Assembly: GCA_002482525.1 (NCBI GenBank) | Contig: DLGC01000016.1 | Span: forward strand, 1-64,000 | From: Propionibacteriaceae bacterium UBA7704 | Lineage (GTDB): Bacteria; Actinomycetota; Actinomycetes; Propionibacteriales; Propionibacteriaceae | Direction of reading: 5' to 3' | DNA: 64,000 nt | Shown: in pieces, positions 23,412 through 32,431 of the stretch | How positions within the stretch are numbered: position 1 is the stretch's first letter | Layout of the letters: every line of letters starts with the position of its first letter | Notes under the pieces: model-generated | Seen by the model: the letters and a program-made list of their open reading frames with translations, nothing else | Told to the model about the DNA's origin: nothing | Databases searched by the model: none | Position numbers and translations under genes: made by a program

Positions 23412-25411
23412 TGTTGCGCCTCCTCGTGTTGGTAGCCGCGGTACCTGACGGCGCCGACCAGCACGCTCAGGTTGATCAGGTCGAAAGCGACCCAGCCGAG
23501 GTTCACCAGGGTGCCGATCGGCTCGACGCTTCCGTTGATGAGCTTCATGGTACCCATCACGATCGCCACGATCAGGATGATCGCGAAAGCCAATTGCCAG
23601 CCGAGGTCGCGCAGCGAGACGCGGTCTTCGTGGGTGCCGGTTTTCGGGGTGACGGCGAAGTTCAGGGGTCGCCCGAACCACACATTGGCTGCTGCTGAGG
23701 TACACGCCTTGATCCAGATCGGGAACAGCGCGAGCGTGTACTGCTGGCCGCGCCAGGTCGGTAGGCCGCGGGCTGCGATCACGAACAACAACTGGTTGGC
23801 GATCATGAACGGAAGGAAGCGCAGGAAGAACGGAGCGGCATAGCTGCTCACCGGCAGCACCCCGGCGACGAGGAACAGAGTCGGTGCCACCAGGTAGATC
23901 ACGGTCGCGAAGCCCGAGAAGTAGCTCCACATGGTCGAGAAGTACATCAGGCGCTGCGCGCCGGTGAGTCCTTTGAGGAAGAGCGGATTGTCTTTCAACA
24001 ACACCTGCACGGTGCCTTGCGCCCAGCGCAACCGTTGGGCGAGGGAGGTCTTGAGACCTTCGGGGGCCAGCCCGTCGGCCAGCACCTCATTGTGGTAGAC
24101 GCTCTTCCAGCCATTGGCATGGAGACGCATGGAGGTGGCCATATCTTCGGTGACCGAGATCGTCGCCATGGGCAGCAGCGCCTGAGCCTCGGCGGAACGG
24201 CCCACGTCGGTGGCTGCCAGCGCCTTCTGTACCGCTTCCAGGGCATTCAGTGGCGACAGGTCAGCGGCGGAGAGCCGATCAGCCAGTTCGGCGGCGCTCT
24301 CACTGAGCTCCGCCTCGGCGAGCCCGAGTTCGGCCAGATCCGCTGAAACCTGTGCCAGGTCGGCGTCCACGATGCTTCGGGACAACTCGGCGATGCGCGA
24401 ACGCAGGGCGTAGGTGACATCGGCGATGGGCTCGCCGGCGCCGATGGCTCCGAGGCTGTGCGTGATGGCCTCCATGGTCGCGGTCAGGACCTTCTGCACC
24501 GCGGGCGGATTCCGGCGTCGCAGCGCGCGACGAGTGATCCCGCGCGCCTCTTTCAGCCCGGCCAAGACCGAAGATTCGGTGGCATTGACGTAGCCCAGAA
24601 TGCCCAGCTCCATCAGGGCTTCGCGGCGCAGGATGGCATTCGACCCGCAGAAGAAAGAGGCGCCCCAGCCGTCCTTTCCCTCCTGGATCGGGCCATAGAA
24701 CAACGGCGCCTGGCTGCCGAGCGGATCGCTGGCAGGCACATTCACGAAGTACTGGGGGGTTTGCACCAGGCCCACCGCATGGTCGGTGAAGTAGCCCAGG
24801 GTGCGATCCAGTATCTCGGGTTTGGGCACCATGTCGGCATCCAAGGCGAGGATGAACTCGCCGGTGGTCTGCATCAGGGCGTTGTTCAGGTTTCCAGCCT
24901 TTGCGTGCCGCGGTTTTCCCTCCCACTCCTTGCCGCGGGTCAGGTAGTTCACGCCCAGCCGAGTGGCGTGCCGTCGTAGCTCGGGTCGGTCGCCGTCGTC
25001 CAGGATCCAGGTGTCGTGCGGGTGACGGATCTGCTGCGCGGCGGCTGCGGTGCGCAGCACGAGATCAACGGGTTCGTTGTAGGTCGTGATGAACACGTCG
25101 ACGGTGCTGGTGGTGGGGGCGAGTGCCGGGTCGGGGCGCTGTCTGGCCTTCCACACGGTGAGGCTGAACAGGCTCAGGTCGATCACTGAATAGGTCTCGG
25201 CGAGCACCAACGGCACACCGATCCACCAATTCGCCCAGTTGATGGAGGCGAACCAGCGCCACAGCAGATAGTTGAACGCCAGGAGCACCGTGATCACGAT
25301 CCAGGTGCGCAGGATCAGCAGGCGCACGCTCTCCGCGCGCTCGGAGCGGTAACGCCGCGATCCGGGGGCGTCGGTGTCGTCGGGATCGATGGGGGCGGTT
25401 GGCATGGTCAT
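23408..25411 (-). CDS. Processive family-2 glycosyltransferase (cellulose synthase-like) with helical insertion
   Basis: A 667-residue membrane enzyme likely polymerising an exopolysaccharide. Two N-terminal TM helices (about 30-90) precede a GT-A domain with FITTYNEP (107-114), ALDADMVP (189-196, DxD), FFCGSNAILRREAL (253-266), TED (421-423) and QRLRW (459-463). Four or more TM helices follow. No PilZ domain was found. Between FFCGSN and TED, where cellulose synthases have only a few residues, there is an extra stretch of about 145 residues (about 272-416) rich in Ala, Leu and Glu. ATG 25411 overlaps the phosphatase stop by ATGA. The polymer is unknown. Confidence 0.9.
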   Translation of the reverse strand: MTMPTAPIDPDDTDAPGSRRYRSERAESVRLLILRTWIVITVLLAFNYLLWRWFASINWANWWIGVPLVLAETYSVIDLSLFSLTVWKARQRPDPALAPTTSTVDVFITTYNEPVDLVLRTAAAAQQIRHPHDTWILDDGDRPELRRHATRLGVNYLTRGKEWEGKPRHAKAGNLNNALMQTTGEFILALDADMVPKPEILDRTLGYFTDHAVGLVQTPQYFVNVPASDPLGSQAPLFYGPIQEGKDGWGASFFCGSNAILRREALMELGILGYVNATESSVLAGLKEARGITRRALRRRNPPAVQKVLTATMEAITHSLGAIGAGEPIADVTYALRSRIAELSRSIVDADLAQVSADLAELGLAEAELSESAAELADRLSAADLSPLNALEAVQKALAATDVGRSAEAQALLPMATISVTEDMATSMRLHANGWKSVYHNEVLADGLAPEGLKTSLAQRLRWAQGTVQVLLKDNPLFLKGLTGAQRLMYFSTMWSYFSGFATVIYLVAPTLFLVAGVLPVSSYAAPFFLRFLPFMIANQLLFVIAARGLPTWRGQQYTLALFPIWIKACTSAAANVWFGRPLNFAVTPKTGTHEDRVSLRDLGWQLAFAIILIVAIVMGTMKLINGSVEPIGTLVNLGWVAFDLINLSVLVGAVRYRGYQHEEAQQ

Positions 25412-27381
25412 GAGGACTCCGACTCTCGATGCAGCAGGACGGCCGTCGCGTCGTCGGTTCGGACCAAAGAAACATCGCCGCCGGTGCACAGCGCGTCCAC
25501 CAGATGCTGTGGACCGGTGCCGTTGGGATCGAAGCAGATGAGCGCGATCGCCTTGCTCAGGTCTTCGATGGAGTCACCCCACAGTTCCAGGACGCCGTCG
25601 CTGACCATCAGTAGCGAATCGCCAGGGGCGAGTTGAGTCGTGAGGGTCTCCCAGTGGTCGCCGAGCCCCAGCGGGAGATCCTCACTGGCCAGACGATGGA
25701 TGGTGTGGGAGTCCCCCCGAATCGCGAAGGTGAGCCCGTGCCCGGCGTCGGAGAGATTGACCCGGCCGGAGAGGAGATCGATGACGGCATAACCGACGGT
25801 GACGAAGGCGCCGCTTTTGGCCAGGTCGTCGTCGATGATGCGGGCTGCTTCGGCAAGAACTTCACTGGATCGCAGATAGGTGTTGTTGGCTCGCAGCGAG
25901 GTGCGGGCCGCTGCGGCCAGAATGCCGGCTCCGATGCCTTTGCCCATCACATCGCCCACCGTCATGATCGCCTGCGATCCGCTGATCCGCAGGTCGTAGA
26001 AGTCGCCGCCGACTTGCCGTGCGGTCACCGTGAGGGCGCCATGCGTCCAGCCGCGGCGCGGTGGCTGCTCGGAGGGGGCAAGGGCCTGCTGGACTTCTCG
26101 GGCCCGGTTGAGTTCGTCGGCGACCCGGTGCCGGACCAGTACCGAGTCGGTGACGTCGAGAATCTGAAGGGCGTAGGTGTCAGTGGTGTCGAGTTCCAGA
26201 CCCACCACACTCACCTGAAGGAAGCGGCCGTCGGCGAGGGCGACCTCGATGCCGTGTTCGGCGGCGTTGGGGGACTCCACCGTGGCAGTGATGATCGCCG
26301 CCGGCTCTCCGCCCAGGAGTGCGTCCAGTGCCTGGGGGCCTTCCTGGACCTGTGGCAGTAGGACGCCGGCCGCTCGGTTGTGTCCGATCACCTGCCAGGA
26401 ATCGGCATCGCGGACGACCATGATCATGCCGGCCAGCGAGTTCTCGAAATTGCGTCGGTAGGTCAACTCGCTTGCTTCCAGCTTTGCGGAGACTGACCGC
26501 TCCCGGGCTACGGTCAAGGCGAGCATCAAGGTGACGCTGATGGTGATCAATTCGAAGAGTTGGATCAGCGCGCTGGCGCCGGCTCGACCGAAGATCTCGA
26601 AGGAGAACGGGCCGCGGTTGATGGCGCTGCCGTAGGCCGCGAGGAGCGAAATCCCCAGAACCTCGGTCAGCACCCAGCGCACCGGGATCGAGAAGGCGCT
26701 CCACACCGGTGGTGCGAGGGCGACGAAAGCCAGCGGCAGATCTTCGGTTCCCAGGAACACCAGCGCTGCCACGATCAGTCCGATGCCCACCTGCACGGTG
26801 GCGTCCACCCGTGAGGATGGTTTGGCGGTGTCAGGCAGGACGAGGGCGAAGGGGATCAGCAGCAGCGCTCCGGCAGCATGTCGTGGTCCGGCCGAGGCGA
26901 GCTGCAAGACTGCCGCTTCGGGCTGGCCGCTCAGGAGTAGACCCACCAGCAACACGATGTCGAACACCGTGGCCGAAGCCAGGACCGCGATCAGGAGTCG
27001 ACCCAGATCTCGGGTCTGACGTAAGGCCGGGGGGCCGGATCGGCCGGCGCGCAGAATCCCGATGGCCGTGACGGTCTCCAGCACGGTTCCGATGGATGCC
27101 GCGATCGCCGCCGGTGTCGATCCGAAGTTGACCAGGAAGACCCCGTAGAGAATCACGCCCGTCGCCAGGCTGTAGGGCCACAGATAGTGCCGAGGCAGGC
27201 GACAGCCCAGGCCGATGGCCACCCCCGAGGCGAGCCACCACAGTGACGCCTGCGTCGGGTCGGTGCGCACCCACACGGTGAACCAGCCCAGCGCGAAGAC
27301 GCTCACCAAGCCGATGACGGCGGTGGTGATCTCCGAGCGGCGGCGCTCGCGGCGGCTGTCCGATGGCGGGGGCGATGCCAT
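25408..27381 (-). CDS. MASE1-type membrane sensor with SpoIIE/PP2C phosphatase domain
   Basis: A 657-residue signalling protein. An N-terminal region of about eight TM helices (about 20-300) resembles MASE1, including WWLASGVAIGLGCRLP. A PAS-like domain (about 315-430) and short linker helix follow, then a SpoIIE-type PP2C serine phosphatase domain (about 450-650) with QVGGDFYDL, VGDVMGKGIGAGILAA and SDGVLELW carrying the metal-binding Asp residues. It should dephosphorylate the STAS protein two genes downstream in response to a membrane or intracellular cue. The ATG at 27381 begins MASPPPSDSRR. Confidence 0.9.
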   Translation of the reverse strand: MASPPPSDSRRERRRSEITTAVIGLVSVFALGWFTVWVRTDPTQASLWWLASGVAIGLGCRLPRHYLWPYSLATGVILYGVFLVNFGSTPAAIAASIGTVLETVTAIGILRAGRSGPPALRQTRDLGRLLIAVLASATVFDIVLLVGLLLSGQPEAAVLQLASAGPRHAAGALLLIPFALVLPDTAKPSSRVDATVQVGIGLIVAALVFLGTEDLPLAFVALAPPVWSAFSIPVRWVLTEVLGISLLAAYGSAINRGPFSFEIFGRAGASALIQLFELITISVTLMLALTVARERSVSAKLEASELTYRRNFENSLAGMIMVVRDADSWQVIGHNRAAGVLLPQVQEGPQALDALLGGEPAAIITATVESPNAAEHGIEVALADGRFLQVSVVGLELDTTDTYALQILDVTDSVLVRHRVADELNRAREVQQALAPSEQPPRRGWTHGALTVTARQVGGDFYDLRISGSQAIMTVGDVMGKGIGAGILAAAARTSLRANNTYLRSSEVLAEAARIIDDDLAKSGAFVTVGYAVIDLLSGRVNLSDAGHGLTFAIRGDSHTIHRLASEDLPLGLGDHWETLTTQLAPGDSLLMVSDGVLELWGDSIEDLSKAIALICFDPNGTGPQHLVDALCTGGDVSLVRTDDATAVLLHRESESS

Positions 27382-27466
27382 GCCCACATTATTGGGGCAA
27401 CCGCTCCGCTTCGGAGGGTTTGGGCGCAGAATCGCTGCAGATGTTGCAGCCGTTCGCTCAGGTCGC

Positions 27467-28708
27467 TCAGACCAGGAAGCGGTAGAAGGGGCTGTCCGCA
27501 GCCACGATCTCGAAGGTAATGGGGCTGGCATCCAGGCGCGCGATCAGCTCCGGCAGCGTAGCCGGATCGCCCAACTCGATGCCCACCAGCGCCGGTCCGG
27601 TCTCCCGGTTGCTGCGCTTGACGTATTCGAAATGGGTGATGTCGTCGTCGGGCCCCAGTACCTCGTCCAGGAAACGGCGCAATGCGCCGGGCTCTTGCGG
27701 GAAGTTCACCAAGAAGTAGTGCTTGCGACCTTCGTAGACCAATGAGCGCTCGATGATCTCCGAGTACCGGGAAATATCGTTGTTGCCACCGGAGACCACC
27801 GCGACCACCGTCGATTCCGGCTCGGGACGGAACAGACCCAGCGCTGCTGCCGCCAGTGCACCGGCGGGCTCGCTGACGATGCCTTCGTTCTGATACATCG
27901 CCAGCATTTCGGTGCAGATCCGGCCCGTGGGTACCTCATAGAGCTGGGGGGAGTGCGCTGCCGTGATGGCATGGGTCAGGTCACCCACGGTTCGCACCGC
28001 GGCACCGTCGACGAAGGTGTCGAGCTGCTCGAGTTCGACCGGATGGCCGGCGGCCAGCGCGGCCATCATGGACGCAGCACCCTGCGGCTCAGCACCGATC
28101 ACGGTGGTTTCGGGGTGGCGCTCACTGAGCCAGGTCAGGCAACCGGCCAGCATGCCGCCGCCGCCGACCGGCAGCACCAGCGCATCGGGGGCATAGCCGA
28201 ACTGGTCGACGATCTCGGCGGCGACTGTGCCCTGACCGGCGATGGTGTCGAGATGGTTGAACGCCGGGATGATCACGGCGGCTGTGGCCACGGCATCATC
28301 GCGAGCTGCGGCAGCGGCCTCGTCGTAGCTATCGCCGGTCACGATGAGCTCGATCCTGCCTTCGCCCAGCATGCGGATGCGATCCCGCTTCTGGCGAGGT
28401 GTGGTGGCCGGCACGTAGATGCGCCCGTGAATGCCGAGGCGAGCGCATGCGAACGCAACCCCCTGGGCGTGGTTTCCGGCGCTGGCGCATACGACCCCGG
28501 CCGCCCGCTGGTCTCCGTCGAGCTGGGCGATCACGTTGTAGGCGCCGCGCAGCTTGTAGGACCGAACCGGCTGCAGGTCTTCGCGTTTGAGCCACACGTA
28601 GGCCCCGGTCGCGGCGCTGAGTCGTTCGTTGAGTTGCAGGGGGGTGCGGGAGACCACGCCGTCCAAGCGGGCGGCGGCGTCTTCGACCGCGTTGGCATCA
28701 ATCGTCAC
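27467..28708 (-). CDS. ilvA: Threonine ammonia-lyase (threonine dehydratase)
   Basis: A 413-residue PLP enzyme converting threonine to 2-oxobutanoate plus ammonia, the first step of isoleucine synthesis. The PLP lysine is in SYKLRGAYN at about 51-59, the CASAGNHAQGVAFA block at about 74-87, and the glycine loop VLPVGGGGMLAG at about 180-191. The C-terminal part (about 330-413) is an ACT-like regulatory domain (RKHYFLVNFPQEPGALRRFL), as in the shorter class of feedback-regulated IlvA. It stands alone, 85 bp downstream of the phosphatase start. Confidence 0.95.
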   Translation of the reverse strand: MTIDANAVEDAAARLDGVVSRTPLQLNERLSAATGAYVWLKREDLQPVRSYKLRGAYNVIAQLDGDQRAAGVVCASAGNHAQGVAFACARLGIHGRIYVPATTPRQKRDRIRMLGEGRIELIVTGDSYDEAAAAARDDAVATAAVIIPAFNHLDTIAGQGTVAAEIVDQFGYAPDALVLPVGGGGMLAGCLTWLSERHPETTVIGAEPQGAASMMAALAAGHPVELEQLDTFVDGAAVRTVGDLTHAITAAHSPQLYEVPTGRICTEMLAMYQNEGIVSEPAGALAAAALGLFRPEPESTVVAVVSGGNNDISRYSEIIERSLVYEGRKHYFLVNFPQEPGALRRFLDEVLGPDDDITHFEYVKRSNRETGPALVGIELGDPATLPELIARLDASPITFEIVAADSPFYRFLV

Positions 28709-28788
28709 CGGGCCATTGTGGCACCGGTGATGGTGAATCAGGCGCTGCGCGGCGTAGGGGTGCTGAGACCTGCCGCCGAAAGGCAGCC

Positions 28789-30183
28789 TCAGCCGGTGAT
28801 GCTGTGGTCGGCCACGGGCGGCTCGTCGGGGGTCTCGGCGGTGATCGTCTCGACTCGGCTCCGGCCGATGATCGGCGTGATGGCGGCGGCGTCCTCGATC
28901 AACTCCGGTGCGGTCAATGGGCGCGCGGCGGTATCGAGGGAGTTCACCGGGTCCAGCTGCTTGTCGACAACCCTCAGGTCGCGCAGCTTGCGCGCCGTGG
29001 GGAACACCCGGCCTTCGATGGAGCCGACCGACTCGTTGTAGGCCTTGACGGTGCCGTTGAGCATCCGTCCCACCTTGTCGAAGTTGGCGCCGAGTTTGCC
29101 CAACCGGTCGTACAGCTCCCGGCCGAGTTCGAACACCTCTCGGGCAGAATCAGCCAGGGCTGCTTGCCGCCAGGCGTAGGCCGTCGCTTTCAACAGTCCA
29201 ATCAGGGTGCTCGGCGTGGCGATCACCACCCCGCGATCATTGGCGTATTCGTGCAGCGTCGGTAGCTGTTGGAAAGCTTCTGCGGCCAGTGCCTCGCTGG
29301 GAAGGAACAAGACCACGTACTCCGGGGTGGAACCGCTGGCCTTGAAATAGTCCTTGCGTCCGAGCTGGTCGATGTGGGTGGTCACATTGCGGCCGAAGAC
29401 GGTGAGCAGCCGTGACCGCTCGGTGGGATCGTCGGTCTCGTGGGCTTCCAGGAAGGCACTCAACGGCACTTTGGAATCGACGTAGAGGTAGCGCTCTTCG
29501 GTGAGCATCACCTTCAAGTCCGGCCGGATGGTCGATCCCGCCGTGGTCTGGGTGGTCTCCTGCAGCTCGAAGTCGCAATGCTCGACCATGCCGGCCAGCT
29601 CGACCACCCGCTTCAGCTGCAACTCGCCCCAAGCCCCGCGCACCTGCGGCTTGCGCAGCGCGGTGACCAGGGCAGCGGTCTCCTTGCGCAATTCGTCACC
29701 GGTGTTGCGCACTTCACGCACCTGGGCCTGCAACTGGACCGACATTGCGGTCCGCTCCTTCTCCACCTCGGTGATGCGGCTATTGAACTTCTCCAGGCTC
29801 TCCTTCACCGGGGCCAGGAGCTGTTCGGTCTTCTCGTGGCGCAGCGTTGCGGACGCGTCGAGCTTGCGCTCCTGGGCCTCGATGGCCTCCGCAGACAGCG
29901 TCTTGAATTGATTCACCAGTTGCTCGCGGTCGCGAGTGATCTCGGTCGCCTGCGCGATCGCGGCGTCCCGCTGCGCCAGCGCGGCGGCAAGTTCGGCCTT
30001 CACCTCGGCGGCAGCGCCGGTAGCCTCGGCAGCCGCGGCCTGGGCCTGAGCTGCTTCGGCCTTCAGCCGTTCGACCTCGCCGGCCTGTACCGCAGTCTGG
30101 GTTCCGCGCATCGCGCGCGAGACCAGCCAAGCGGCGGCAGCACCGACCGCAACCCCGACGACCAACCATGCCAAGTAGTCCAT
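28789..30183 (-). CDS. rmuC: DNA recombination protein RmuC
   Basis: About 464 residues. An N-terminal TM helix (DYLAWLVVGVAVGAAAAWLV) is followed by a long coiled coil (about 30-170) and the RmuC nuclease-like core (about 175-400), with KPQVRGAWGELQLKRVVELAG in two parts, YLYVDSKVPLSAFLEA and VVIATPSTLIGLLKATAYAW in adjacent pieces. RmuC limits rearrangements at inverted repeats; its core is restriction-endonuclease-like. ATG 30183 is chosen because it begins the TM helix. The gene is divergent from the aminopeptidase. Confidence 0.95.
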   Translation of the reverse strand: MDYLAWLVVGVAVGAAAAWLVSRAMRGTQTAVQAGEVERLKAEAAQAQAAAAEATGAAAEVKAELAAALAQRDAAIAQATEITRDREQLVNQFKTLSAEAIEAQERKLDASATLRHEKTEQLLAPVKESLEKFNSRITEVEKERTAMSVQLQAQVREVRNTGDELRKETAALVTALRKPQVRGAWGELQLKRVVELAGMVEHCDFELQETTQTTAGSTIRPDLKVMLTEERYLYVDSKVPLSAFLEAHETDDPTERSRLLTVFGRNVTTHIDQLGRKDYFKASGSTPEYVVLFLPSEALAAEAFQQLPTLHEYANDRGVVIATPSTLIGLLKATAYAWRQAALADSAREVFELGRELYDRLGKLGANFDKVGRMLNGTVKAYNESVGSIEGRVFPTARKLRDLRVVDKQLDPVNSLDTAARPLTAPELIEDAAAITPIIGRSRVETITAETPDEPPVADHSITG

Positions 30184-30272
30184 GACGAACAGCATCGCAG
30201 CCAGCTGTGACAGTGCACCAGCACCACGCCTCATCGTCGAATGTGCGAGGGTCGGGGTGGGAGACTGGGCCC

Positions 30273-31523
30273 ATGAACGCCGTGCAGCACATCAACGATC
30301 TGGCCGCCTTCGTCACTGCCTCACCGTCGAGCTACCACGCCGCCGCGGAGGTCGCCGCCCGGCTGCGGGCTGAGGGCTTCCGTCAGCAGGTCGAGATTGA
30401 CAAATGGACTGAATGCGACGCTGGCTACGTCATTCGAGATGGCGCGATCATTGCCTGGCGGCTGCCGCGCAGCGCCGCGAATCCCGTCGGATTCCGAATC
30501 GTCGGCGCCCACACCGACTCCCCGGGCTTCAAACTCAAACCGCAACCGAGTGCCTATGCCTTCGGCTTCGCCCAGGCCGCCATGGAGGTCTACGGCGGAC
30601 CCCTGCTGAACTCCTGGCTGGATCGAGAGTTCGGCCTGGCCGGACGGGTCACGCTGCGGTCAGGGGAGACCACGCTGGTGCGGACCGCTCCGTGGCTGCG
30701 GATTCCGCAACTGGCACCCCACCTGGATCGCAGCGTGAACGAGTCGCTGCACCTGGACAAGCAATCCCACCTCAAGCCCATCTACGCCATGGGCGGTGCT
30801 GATGTGCTGGCCGCTCTGGCTGCCACCTTGGAGGTCAGCCGCGACGACATCGACGGCTTCGACCTCTTCGCCGCCGTCAGCGAGACGCCGGCCGTGATCG
30901 GCGTTGCCAAGGAGTTCCTCGCCTCGGCCCGTTTGGACAACCTCTCCAGCGTCCACGCCGGACTGACCGCAATGCTCGCTGCGAAGCCCGGTGATCAGGT
31001 GCAGGTGTTGGCTTGCTTCGATCACGAGGAGATCGGCAGCGACTCCCGCAGCGGGGCCGCCGGGCCATTCTTGGAGGACGTGTTGCGCCGGCTGGCGGCC
31101 TCCCTCGGTTGGACCGGCGATGCCTTTCACCAGGCGATCGCGGCGTCCTTCATGATCTCCGCTGATGCCGGGCATTCCATCCATCCCAACTATCCGGGTC
31201 TGCATGATCCCGACCATCAACCGGTGCTCAATGCCGGGCCATTGCTGAAGGTCAACGCCAACCAGCGCTACACCACCGAAGGCCCCGGGACGGCTCGCTG
31301 GCTGCGAATCTGCCGGGCTGCCGGAGTACCCACCCAGTCGTTCGTCTCCAACAACTCAGTGCCGTGCGGTTCCACCATCGGACCGCTGTCGGCAACCCGC
31401 CTGGGCATCGAAAGCATCGACGTAGGAGTGCCGCTGCTGAGTATGCACTCGGCCCGCGAACTGTGCGGAGTGCAGGACGCCACCTGGTTTACTCAGGCCC
31501 TGACGCAGCACTTCCAGGGGTAG
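30273..31523 (+). CDS. M18-family aminopeptidase
   Basis: A 416-residue cytosolic zinc aminopeptidase of the aspartyl aminopeptidase type. Metal and catalytic motifs: VGAHTDSPGFKLKP (His about 78), ARLDNLSSVHAG (Asp about 220), CFDHEEIGSDSRSGA (Glu pair about 253) and a late MHSARELCG with the last His. ATG 30273 (MNAVQHINDLAAFV) is the family N-terminus; the frame extends further upstream. It removes N-terminal acidic or neutral residues from peptides. Confidence 0.95.
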   Translation: MNAVQHINDLAAFVTASPSSYHAAAEVAARLRAEGFRQQVEIDKWTECDAGYVIRDGAIIAWRLPRSAANPVGFRIVGAHTDSPGFKLKPQPSAYAFGFAQAAMEVYGGPLLNSWLDREFGLAGRVTLRSGETTLVRTAPWLRIPQLAPHLDRSVNESLHLDKQSHLKPIYAMGGADVLAALAATLEVSRDDIDGFDLFAAVSETPAVIGVAKEFLASARLDNLSSVHAGLTAMLAAKPGDQVQVLACFDHEEIGSDSRSGAAGPFLEDVLRRLAASLGWTGDAFHQAIAASFMISADAGHSIHPNYPGLHDPDHQPVLNAGPLLKVNANQRYTTEGPGTARWLRICRAAGVPTQSFVSNNSVPCGSTIGPLSATRLGIESIDVGVPLLSMHSARELCGVQDATWFTQALTQHFQG

Positions 31524-31564
31524 CCGAAGGTTCCTTGCCTCCGCGGCAGTGGCTTTCGGTCAGC

Positions 31565-32431
31565 TCAGTACACGGTCAAGCCGTACGCGGCGAAGATAGC
31601 CCTCGCGTGGGCGCATTCCTCGGCAGTGGGCGGCTCGGTATCGGTCAAGGAGTACTCGAGACCGAGTTCGGTCCACTTGTCCCGACCCAGTTGGTGGAAG
31701 GGCAAGACCTCGACTCGGGTCACGGTAGCCAGCGATGCCGCATATTGAGCGACTGCTTCGATCGTGGCTGCGGAATCGGTGAGACCCGGAACCAGCACGA
31801 AGCGGACCCACACCTCCACCCCTGCACCGGAAGCCCGACGTCCGAAGGCCAGAGTCGGTGCGAGCCGCCGTCCGGTGACGCGGTGGTAGGTGGGCTCATC
31901 GCCGGCTTTGACGTCGAGCAGCACCAGATCGACGTCGGCCAACATCGCGTCGTCGCAGTTCGCACCGAGGAAGCCCGAGGTGTCCAGCGCGGTGTGGATG
32001 CCGAGTTCCTTCGCCCCGCGCAGGATTCGGCGGGTGAAGGCCGGCTGGGCCAGTGCCTCGCCGCCGGACAATGTGATGCCACCGCCGGTTGCAGTGAACA
32101 CTGAGCGGTAGCGCCTGATGCGATCCAGCAGATCGCCAGCCAACACCGGCACACCTCGGCGGGCCGACATGGTGTCGGGGTTGTGGCAGTACAGGCAACG
32201 CAGCGGGCAGCCTGCCAGGAAGGTGGTCATACGGGTGCCCGGACCGTCCACGGCGGTCACGAGTTCCCAGGAATGCAGCATGCCGATCTCGCCGCTGCGC
32301 TGACCGAGCAGCAGATCGCCACGGGACACGTGCTCGGCGGTGGGTATGCCGCCGAGCATGGTGGCCCGGAGCGGGGGTGCGAGGGCTTCGAGAGGGTGGG
32401 TCGCAGCCGTCACAGGGAGGGGAGCGGTCAC
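31565..32431 (-). CDS. pflA: Pyruvate formate-lyase-activating enzyme (radical SAM)
   Basis: A 288-residue glycyl-radical-activating enzyme. The radical SAM cluster motif CPLRCLYC is near residue 63, followed by GGGITLSGGEALAQPAF (about 100-116) and DTSGFLGANC. It uses SAM and a [4Fe-4S] cluster to install the glycyl radical on PflB. The GTG at 32431 lies directly after the pflB stop; the next in-frame ATG at 32359 (MLGGIPTAEH) would give a length closer to the family, so the true start may be shorter. Confidence 0.95.
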   Translation of the reverse strand: MTAPLPVTAATHPLEALAPPLRATMLGGIPTAEHVSRGDLLLGQRSGEIGMLHSWELVTAVDGPGTRMTTFLAGCPLRCLYCHNPDTMSARRGVPVLAGDLLDRIRRYRSVFTATGGGITLSGGEALAQPAFTRRILRGAKELGIHTALDTSGFLGANCDDAMLADVDLVLLDVKAGDEPTYHRVTGRRLAPTLAFGRRASGAGVEVWVRFVLVPGLTDSAATIEAVAQYAASLATVTRVEVLPFHQLGRDKWTELGLEYSLTDTEPPTAEECAHARAIFAAYGLTVY

